DNA from: Moraxellaceae bacterium
GTDB lineage: Bacteria > Pseudomonadota > Gammaproteobacteria > Pseudomonadales > Ketobacteraceae
Assembly: GCA_002402125.1 (NCBI GenBank)
Contig: NVVG01000265.1
Coordinates: 1-11,171 of the forward strand
DNA length: 11,171 bases
Reading direction: 5' to 3'
Below are positions 7,070-11,171 of the stretch, piece after piece (the stretch's first letter is position 1; each line of letters begins with the position of its first letter). The position numbers and the translations under genes were made by a program. The notes under the pieces are model-generated. The model did no database searches and was not told the DNA's origin. It saw nothing but the letters and a program-made list of their open reading frames with translations.

Positions 7070-7594
7070 CTACTCAACAGGCTCCACAGTTACCTTTAGA
7101 CGAATGGAGTTTCCTGGATCATGCGCTGTTTCTGTCGTATAAGTACGGCCGGCATAGCGGTACTTCACCCTATAACCCACGATTCGCTCCTCTTCAACTT
7201 CCTCAAAAACAGTACGACAACGCTGTTCAACAACTTGGTAATGACGACCGCGACTCCTATTCTTAGTAACATCGTTACCAATAGAGGCACCTAAAACGGC
7301 CCCTGCAACTGCTCCTATACGTTTATTATCCCTTCCTCGCCCTACCTCATTACCGATTGCTGCACCGATAATTCCGCCCAGTATCGTACCAGTTGCCGAT
7401 TGATGCTTGCGCTCTCGGTGAACAACCGTCTCGTCCCAACACTGCTGCTGAGGCTCTCTATGGCGAACGATTTGCATTATTGGGTGAGATTCAACCACCG
7501 TGCCATATTCATACCGTAACATAGGATCTGCATAACTGAACACGCTGAACATAACCCCTATAGAAAGCACTATCCCATGCATTTTGGTGTTCAT
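7070..7594 (-). CDS. Glycine-zipper 2TM-domain envelope protein
   Basis: This 174-residue protein has a signal peptide (about 1-22, cut near SYA|D). A linker with Cys52 follows. Then comes a double glycine zipper (about 66-109) with ILGGIIGAAIGNEVGRG and AVAGAVLGASIGND, characteristic of the 17-kDa-antigen/2TM family. The C-terminal beta-rich tail (about 117-174) includes GYRVKYRYAGRTYTTE and DPGNSIRLKVTVEP. Cys52 and Cys116 could form a disulfide. Related proteins are envelope-located; the glycine-zipper lipoprotein SlyB of enterobacteria is PhoPQ-controlled, but this protein has no lipobox and so is not a direct SlyB match. I chose the third of three consecutive ATGs (7594), which sits 7 bases after the GAGGA ribosome site. 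The next gene downstream is the PepSY gene, 110 bases away. A direct-repeat promoter candidate lies upstream. Confidence 0.85.
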   Translation of the reverse strand: MNTKMHGIVLSIGVMFSVFSYADPMLRYEYGTVVESHPIMQIVRHREPQQQCWDETVVHRERKHQSATGTILGGIIGAAIGNEVGRGRDNKRIGAVAGAVLGASIGNDVTKNRSRGRHYQVVEQRCRTVFEEVEEERIVGYRVKYRYAGRTYTTETAHDPGNSIRLKVTVEPVE

Positions 7595-7644
7595 CATCAT
7601 TTCCTCGTAACATTGCAACTGATTGATTATCTTGTGATATCTTC

Positions 7645-7677
7645 AGAATACTCCTATTTAGCTGAATATAAGCTGAA
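7645..7677 (-). promoter_or_regulatory. Candidate promoter with direct-repeat operator for the glycine-zipper gene
   Basis: On the coding strand a perfect repeat TTCAGCT-N4-TTCAGCT (7677-7671 and 7666-7660, 11-base period) is followed 9 bases later by TATTCT (7650-7645), a 4/6 match to a -10 box. A start near 7638 would give a leader of about 44 bases with GAGGA before the ATG. The arrangement is that of a response-regulator-activated promoter in which the operator replaces the -35 box. The terminator just upstream isolates it from the CheW gene. Confidence 0.5.
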
Positions 7678-7683
7678 CCCACA

Positions 7684-7710
7684 AAAAAGCCCTCACGTAG
7701 AGGGCTTTTT
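7684..7710 (-). terminator. Strong intrinsic terminator after the CheW-CZB gene
   Basis: AAAAAGCCCTC and GAGGGCTTTTT form a perfect 11-bp stem with a 5-base loop. On the minus strand six T's close the structure; on the plus strand there are five. It lies 39 bases beyond the CheW-CZB stop and separates that gene from the glycine-zipper promoter. Confidence 0.88.
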
Positions 7711-7737
7711 AACAACAACAACAACAACAACAACAAC
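7711..7737. repeat. (AAC)9 trinucleotide repeat
   Basis: Nine perfect AAC units run directly into the terminator on one side and stop 11 bases short of the CheW-CZB stop codon on the other. In the transcript it would be (GUU)9 in the 3' untranslated region. Perfect repeats of this length can change copy number during replication. Confidence 0.95.
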
Positions 7738-7748
7738 AAGTAATGCTA

Positions 7749-8588
7749 TTAAGTCTGTAAGCTCCAATCAAGTAAAACGGTGGGTGCTTCAGCACCATCA
7801 CTTTGAAGGTAGCCGACAATAACTTCTAGTTCTTTTCCTAAATTGGTCATATGTGGATCATAGGCTGCAAATTCTTTGACATTACAAGTAACAATTTCAT
7901 TGATCGCATTTAAACGAACAGCAATTAACTTTTGGTCTTTTCTCGTTACAAAGACTAAAACCGGACGAATCAAACTCTGAACCCGATCAATTGCCTGCTG
8001 AAACAGGACCATTAAGGGAGCCAAAACCGAGGACTTAGAACTTTCAAGCTGAACTAATGCTGTCTCTTTTTCACCTTTGGCTACCAAACCTAACAAGGTG
8101 TCTGCCAAACCGTGAAGCTGCTTATGCGGCTTTTCGAATCGAACCAATATGTCTGCCAACACTTCATCATGCGCTTCATATTTATCGTACCATTGCCCAA
8201 AAGCGCACTGATGAGCGTCTTTGGTTTTAGAAAAACTAACACCATCTCGAACCGATGCTTCCAACGAACTCATCCAGCTCCGATGATCTTGTTCTTTCTC
8301 CTTTAGTAAATCTATCAACACCACATTTTTCTTATATTCAGACTCCACATGCACCATTTCGGAAAACTCCAAAATGGGTACCGTTTTACCCTGATATTGA
8401 ACAACTTCAGATGTACCATTAACAGAATCAACGCACGTGGTTTTGCGATTATCCTGTTCAATATAGCGTACTTGTGAAATCGGAATTGCATATTGTGCTT
8501 TATCGATACTGAATGTAATAACTTCTAAATGGCCTGCGTCATCAAATAAATCTACACTAGGACCTATTGCTAATGCGGCTTCTGTCAT
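7749..8588 (-). CDS. CheW-like adaptor with an inserted CZB zinc-binding domain
   Basis: CheW proteins couple chemoreceptors to the kinase CheA. In this 279-residue protein the CheW fold is split. The first half (about 20-90) reads LEVITFSIDKAQYAIPISQV and ends in GKTVPILEFSEMV. The second half (about 197-276) reads RPVLVFVTRKDQKLIAVRLN and ends in VIVGYLQSDG and VLLDW. Between them, about 98-195 form a helical chemoreceptor zinc-binding (CZB) domain. Its expected three-His-one-Cys ligands are all present: His102 (HRSW), Cys128 (HQCAFGQWY), His155 and His159 (HKQLH). CZB domains bind zinc tightly and respond to zinc or hypochlorous acid through the Cys. A role in passing such a signal to an array is inferred; no other chemotaxis gene lies nearby. 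ATG 8588 follows AGGAG by 7 bases and is preferred over the upstream TTG at 8609. The gene has its own terminator and about 170 bases of upstream space. Confidence 0.88.
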   Translation of the reverse strand: MTEAALAIGPSVDLFDDAGHLEVITFSIDKAQYAIPISQVRYIEQDNRKTTCVDSVNGTSEVVQYQGKTVPILEFSEMVHVESEYKKNVVLIDLLKEKEQDHRSWMSSLEASVRDGVSFSKTKDAHQCAFGQWYDKYEAHDEVLADILVRFEKPHKQLHGLADTLLGLVAKGEKETALVQLESSKSSVLAPLMVLFQQAIDRVQSLIRPVLVFVTRKDQKLIAVRLNAINEIVTCNVKEFAAYDPHMTNLGKELEVIVGYLQSDGAEAPTVLLDWSLQT

Positions 8589-8758
8589 CTCATTTCTCCT
8601 ATCTAACAATGCATATCTTATTAGAAGTGTAGATCAATATGTCAGTTCGCCCATCAATTCCTGCCGAAAGTCGCCGCCATTTTTAAGGTCATATTACATC
8701 GTTATTTTTCAACACCTTATGAACAGAGGAACACCAAACATAAATGAAAAAAAGGAAT

Positions 8759-10174
8759 TTAGACTAAAGCATCTTTGCACTTTGTCGCAATTTTGATCAC
8801 TTCATTACTACAAGAACTATCGGGGTAGTTTTTCCTAATAAACCCTAGATATTGTAGCGCTTTGTTAGCATCCGCTAAACCCTCAAACAACATTGTTGCC
8901 ATCAACAAGTATGCATTTGGAACCTCAAGATAATTAGGCGCATCTTTATGCAAGTTAGCCAATAACGCTACCCCTTCCTTATATTTTCCTCGTTGAGAAA
9001 ATTGCTCTGCCAATCTATGACGTACCTCAGGCGCCTCTGGAATAAACCCAGAATCCGCATCATGATACTGACAGTATAAAAAATACAAACGAGAGTCATC
9101 GCCTAATCCAAAGGCAACCTTCATATAGAGATGACCATGCGTTTGCCAGCGCTCCATATCACCCATCACTTTTAATAATTTACTCAGATTTTCGTGTACA
9201 TGGATACGACCAGGCCTTTGTGTCACCTCTTTGCGAAGAAGCTTTAACGCATTTTCATAGCGTCCTTCTTTAACCAACACTTCCACTTTTGCATCAATTG
9301 TATTACTACTTTTTCGGCGGCGAACTTTGTTTTTTTGATCTTCCGAAACAAAGCCCAATACGCCTTGATACTGAAAAATTGTATATCCCATTAAACGATA
9401 CGCAACCAACAAAGAGTACAGCGCACTACCAGCAAGAATAATCAGAAGAGTGCTTTCAGAGACATCATCAGACAGCATTACAACAAAACCAATACTCGAC
9501 CCGGATAGCACAAAAAGAAAAATGAAAAGCAGCAAATACCCCCAGCCAATATGGCCAATCAACCCCAAAAGCGCGCTGGGGTTAACAGCACTTGTAATAT
9601 CATCTTCTAACGTAAACATCATTAAACTCGCCGGCAAAACAAAGACCACTAAAGCAAACGCCGAAAAATTCAACAGCGGACTACCAAGCTTTCCCACTGC
9701 ATAGATAAAAACCCCAAATATCAATTGGACTAAAATTTTCTTTCCGAGCAACTCGAAGCTGCCTTTCATTGCATCCATTGCCTTGGGAGGTGAATCATCA
9801 CCTGCTGCTGTTGAAGCAATAACGGCAAAACCATATTGAGTAATCGCTGCAAGCAACAACAATAAAACTAGCAACGAGACTGGGCCTCCAAATTGCAGTA
9901 ACAATGCACCTAAGGAAAACAATACCGCCAAAAATATCGCCGAGTTTTTATGCAAAGGATAATAGAATATTTCAGGTAATACTTCCCAAAATGGCGCAGC
10001 ACTATTTGCACCACCTAAATAATGTAAATCTTCTCTACTCGCCAGTGAGGTAGCGACAGTATACCCACTAGAGTCCCCGCCCCCATCAACACATTTTTCA
10101 CAATAAAACTCATTAGCTCTCTGGTTTTGCCAAATAGCGGACTCTAATGGGTGGTACTTACAATAGCTCTGCAT
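8759..10174 (-). CDS. Zinc-finger, multi-pass membrane and TPR protein, function unknown
   Basis: I cannot name a function for this 471-residue protein. The N-terminus is a small B-box-like zinc site, Cys5 and His8 (CKYH) with Cys25 and Cys28 (CEKC). After a linker come about six membrane helices, near 78-95, 97-118, 147-165, 168-187, 208-232 and 240-262. From about 290 the protein is soluble and helical with TPR-like repeats, for example KVEVLVKEGRYENALKLLRK, RHRLAEQFSQRGKYKEGVAL and AYLLMATMLFEGLADANKAL. The zinc site and TPR part are probably both cytoplasmic, suggesting a membrane-bound scaffold or quality-control protein; this is inference. I prefer ATG at 10174, three codons after an in-frame GTG at 10183, because the zinc motif follows at once. 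It stops 170 bases before the CheW-CZB gene on the same strand, and no clear terminator is seen between them. Confidence 0.8.
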   Translation of the reverse strand: MQSYCKYHPLESAIWQNQRANEFYCEKCVDGGGDSSGYTVATSLASREDLHYLGGANSAAPFWEVLPEIFYYPLHKNSAIFLAVLFSLGALLLQFGGPVSLLVLLLLLAAITQYGFAVIASTAAGDDSPPKAMDAMKGSFELLGKKILVQLIFGVFIYAVGKLGSPLLNFSAFALVVFVLPASLMMFTLEDDITSAVNPSALLGLIGHIGWGYLLLFIFLFVLSGSSIGFVVMLSDDVSESTLLIILAGSALYSLLVAYRLMGYTIFQYQGVLGFVSEDQKNKVRRRKSSNTIDAKVEVLVKEGRYENALKLLRKEVTQRPGRIHVHENLSKLLKVMGDMERWQTHGHLYMKVAFGLGDDSRLYFLYCQYHDADSGFIPEAPEVRHRLAEQFSQRGKYKEGVALLANLHKDAPNYLEVPNAYLLMATMLFEGLADANKALQYLGFIRKNYPDSSCSNEVIKIATKCKDALV

Positions 10175-10450
10175 AAACTTCACTCTATATAAACCAATGA
10201 GTAAAATGACAACAATAGAGAACTCATATCACTCGTCATACTCCTATTAACTGCATTTTGCCCTGAACTTGGACTAAAAACAAAAAAAGACTCTCTTTTT
10301 AGACGAAACTCAAAATACAGAATACACGCAGGGATATTTCTTATAACGCTATGTGAATATTTTTTCTTTATTTTTCAAAGAGTTATATCACATAAATGAA
10401 TATTCCATAATATATTCCCTATATTTTAATATTTTAGTGCACGCCTGTAC
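10175..10450. other. AT-rich intergenic stretch with no gene
   Basis: No credible coding frame is seen; the longest start I noted gives only 17 residues. The part from about 10338 to 10436 is strikingly AT-rich, with A and T runs, a GAATATTC palindrome (10398-10405) and repeated ATATTCC. It lies directly upstream of the promoter candidate at 10451 and could be curved DNA, an UP element or a nucleoid-protein target. Confidence 0.55.
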
Positions 10451-10479
10451 TTGTAAAAAACCTAGGTATCAAGCATAAT
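10451..10479 (+). promoter_or_regulatory. Sigma-70-type promoter candidate
   Basis: TTGTAA (10451-10456, 4/6 match to -35) is separated by 17 bases from CATAAT (10474-10479, 5/6 match to -10). A start near 10486 would give the 76-residue protein gene a leader of about 230 bases. The extremely AT-rich DNA upstream could strengthen it. Confidence 0.5.
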
Positions 10480-10485
10480 TACCTC

Positions 10486-10716
10486 ATTGCTACACATCAT
10501 GCTTTTCTGTAGTTAGGCAGAACATTCTAATTTGATGGTTTATTCTCTACCTACAGTGAAAACACTGTAGCAATACACGGTCATACTGCCGAACCAAACA
10601 CAATCAACTCGGCAGTGATTATAGGCACTACTCAAGAGCTCCAACAATAAAAGTGCCTATTAAGACCTAATCACTGGCTCAAAGTGCCAGCTCAAAAATA
10701 GACGGGAGTTCTAATT
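10486..10716 (+). promoter_or_regulatory. Long hairpin-rich 5' leader or small RNA
   Basis: Four inverted repeats follow one another. They are CTACAGTG-AAAA-CACTGTAG (10551-10570); ACTGCCGA/TCGGCAGT (10585-10592 and 10609-10616); ATAGGCACT/AGTGCCTAT (10621-10629 and 10652-10660); and CTGGC/GCCAG (10674-10678 and 10686-10690). Alternative pairings are also possible. CTGTAG at 10507-10512 can pair with the 5' arm of the first hairpin, and GGCACT at 10624-10629 can pair with a second AGTGCC at 10684-10689, close to the ribosome site GGGAG (10704-10708). I recognise no known riboswitch. No terminator-like T tract ends any stem, so control of translation or a separate RNA is more likely than attenuation. 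Confidence 0.5.
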
Positions 10717-10947
10717 ATGAAAACTTTAAATAGCTTAAATAGCACAATACGAAATTTGGTTGTTGATGGCCTTTTCTTTGCCACCGCATTAACACTTACC
10801 CTAGCGGGAATTTGGGGTCTAGTTCAAATAGAAGCGTCAATCTTCACGCTAGTCGTTTTTAGCGTACTAATGATTCCTGCGCTAATCAGTACCGCTACGT
10901 ACTTTTCTAGGGACATTCACGACGCTAGCGATAAGTTAATTGCTTAA
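10717..10947 (+). CDS. Small two-helix membrane protein, unknown function
   Basis: This 76-residue protein has two likely membrane helices, about 17-36 (DGLFFATALTLTLAGIWGLV) and 41-60 (SIFTLVVFSVLMIPALIS). A short polar N-terminus precedes them (MKTLNSLNSTIRN), and a charged tail follows (FSRDIHDASDKLIA). I do not recognise the family. The start is well supported: ATG follows GGGAG by 8 bases. The structured leader of about 230 bases suggests that its synthesis is controlled after transcription begins. A stem-loop lies 20 bases past its stop. It converges on the CBS-domain gene to the right. Confidence 0.72.
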   Translation: MKTLNSLNSTIRNLVVDGLFFATALTLTLAGIWGLVQIEASIFTLVVFSVLMIPALISTATYFSRDIHDASDKLIA

Positions 10948-10967
10948 CTTAAGACTATGAAACCATC

Positions 10968-11017
10968 GTCGCTTTTCTTGCACTGCCTCATAACACAGGA
11001 AACCCAAGGGAAGCGAC
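10968..11017 (+). terminator. Stem-loop terminator after the 76-residue gene
   Basis: GTCGCTTTTCTTG (10968-10980) pairs with CAAGGGAAGCGAC (11005-11017) over 13 positions, including two U-G pairs. The loop is 24 bases and TTTAGATTATTT follows. On the minus strand the two wobble positions become C-A mismatches, so the structure favours plus-strand transcripts. The long loop and broken T tract make it a moderate terminator at best. Confidence 0.5.
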
Positions 11018-11055
11018 TTTAGATTATTTCCATAACCCTCTGAAATTTCACCAAG

Positions 11056-11171
11056 TTAGCCATCTTTTCCGGCACCATCTTTTCCAGTACAATCTTTCAA
11101 CAGCATCACGGCTAAACGAACAAAATCTGCAGAAGTAATAATACCCTGCAACTTGCCCTCAACTACCACGG
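11056..11171 (-). CDS. C-terminal end of a CBS-domain protein (partial)
   Basis: The last 37 codons of a gene enter from the right edge. VVVEGKLQGIITSADFVRLAVMLL has the ending of a CBS domain (V..G.L.GIIT..D.VR). CBS domains usually come in pairs and sense adenine nucleotides. After it comes a short tail in which GKDG occurs twice (GKDGAGKDG). The rest of the protein, and so its overall class, is outside the window. The stop TAA faces the 76-residue gene, with 108 bases between the two coding regions. Confidence 0.75.
   Translation of the reverse strand, partial: VVVEGKLQGIITSADFVRLAVMLLKDCTGKDGAGKDG

Noticed and set aside
7577..7822. Plus-strand frame encoding a poly-Thr stretch
   Set aside because: It is produced by the (AAC)9 repeat and overlaps a terminator and the ends of two real genes.
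8655..8690. Sigma-54 or FliA-like promoter upstream of the CheW-CZB gene
   Set aside because: A TGGC occurs but the paired GC element is missing, and the FliA consensus halves are not at the right distance.
10197..10250. A 17-codon open frame
   Set aside because: Low-complexity Ser/Tyr-rich translation with no ribosome site; nothing supports expression.
10352..10392. TGTGA ... TCACA half-sites resembling a CRP site
   Set aside because: The half-sites are 31 bases apart instead of 6, so they cannot form one CRP site.
1..11171. Mobile elements, CRISPR arrays, tRNA genes, toxin-antitoxin pairs
   Set aside because: No transposase, spaced identical repeats, cloverleaf or paired small overlapping toxin/antitoxin genes were seen.

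Overview
This window looks like a chromosomal stretch of a moderately AT-rich gammaproteobacterium, possibly a marine or Cellvibrio/Teredinibacter-like one; that placement is a guess from gene style. The evidence is a PhoP/PhoQ-type two-component system with a PepSY partner, a YdbH-type AsmA-like envelope protein, a DUF445 membrane protein, a CheW-related chemotaxis protein and a glycine-zipper envelope protein. There are no rRNA or tRNA genes, insertion sequences, CRISPR arrays or phage genes.

Layout. Positions 1-1904 (minus) hold most of a YdbH-like protein whose C-terminus runs off the left edge. Its reading frame overlaps the 3' end of an ArsR-family regulator (1889-2242, minus) and has no ATG, GTG or TTG codon before its membrane anchor. 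A divergent intergenic region of about 350 bases with a good CRP-like site separates this pair from a small two-hydrophobic-segment protein (2589-2945, plus) and a DUF445 protein (3162-4406, plus). The DUF445 gene converges on a minus-strand block: glycine-zipper protein (7070-7594), PepSY protein (6663-6959), PhoP-type regulator (5931-6620) and PhoQ-type kinase (4472-5899). Next come, also on minus, a CheW protein split by a zinc-binding CZB domain (7749-8588) and a zinc-finger/membrane/TPR protein of unknown function (8759-10174). The right end has a 76-residue membrane protein (10717-10947, plus) behind a long hairpin-rich leader, and the last 37 residues of a CBS-domain protein entering from the right edge (minus).

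How they may work together (inference). The PepSY-PhoP-PhoQ genes form a compact operon likely to sense envelope stress or cations. Its promoter region and that of the adjacent glycine-zipper gene each carry a 7-base direct repeat with 11-base periodicity, the geometry bound by OmpR/PhoP-family regulators. YdbH, DUF445 and the glycine-zipper protein are all envelope proteins, so much of the window appears devoted to the cell envelope. The CheW-CZB protein is a separate signalling component that probably links zinc or oxidant sensing to a chemosensory array.

The points most worth a second look are the structured leader at about 10486-10716, the CZB domain placed between the two CheW subdomains, the missing start codon of the ydbH-like gene, and the paired 11-base-period repeats. 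No clearly new multi-gene system is visible.
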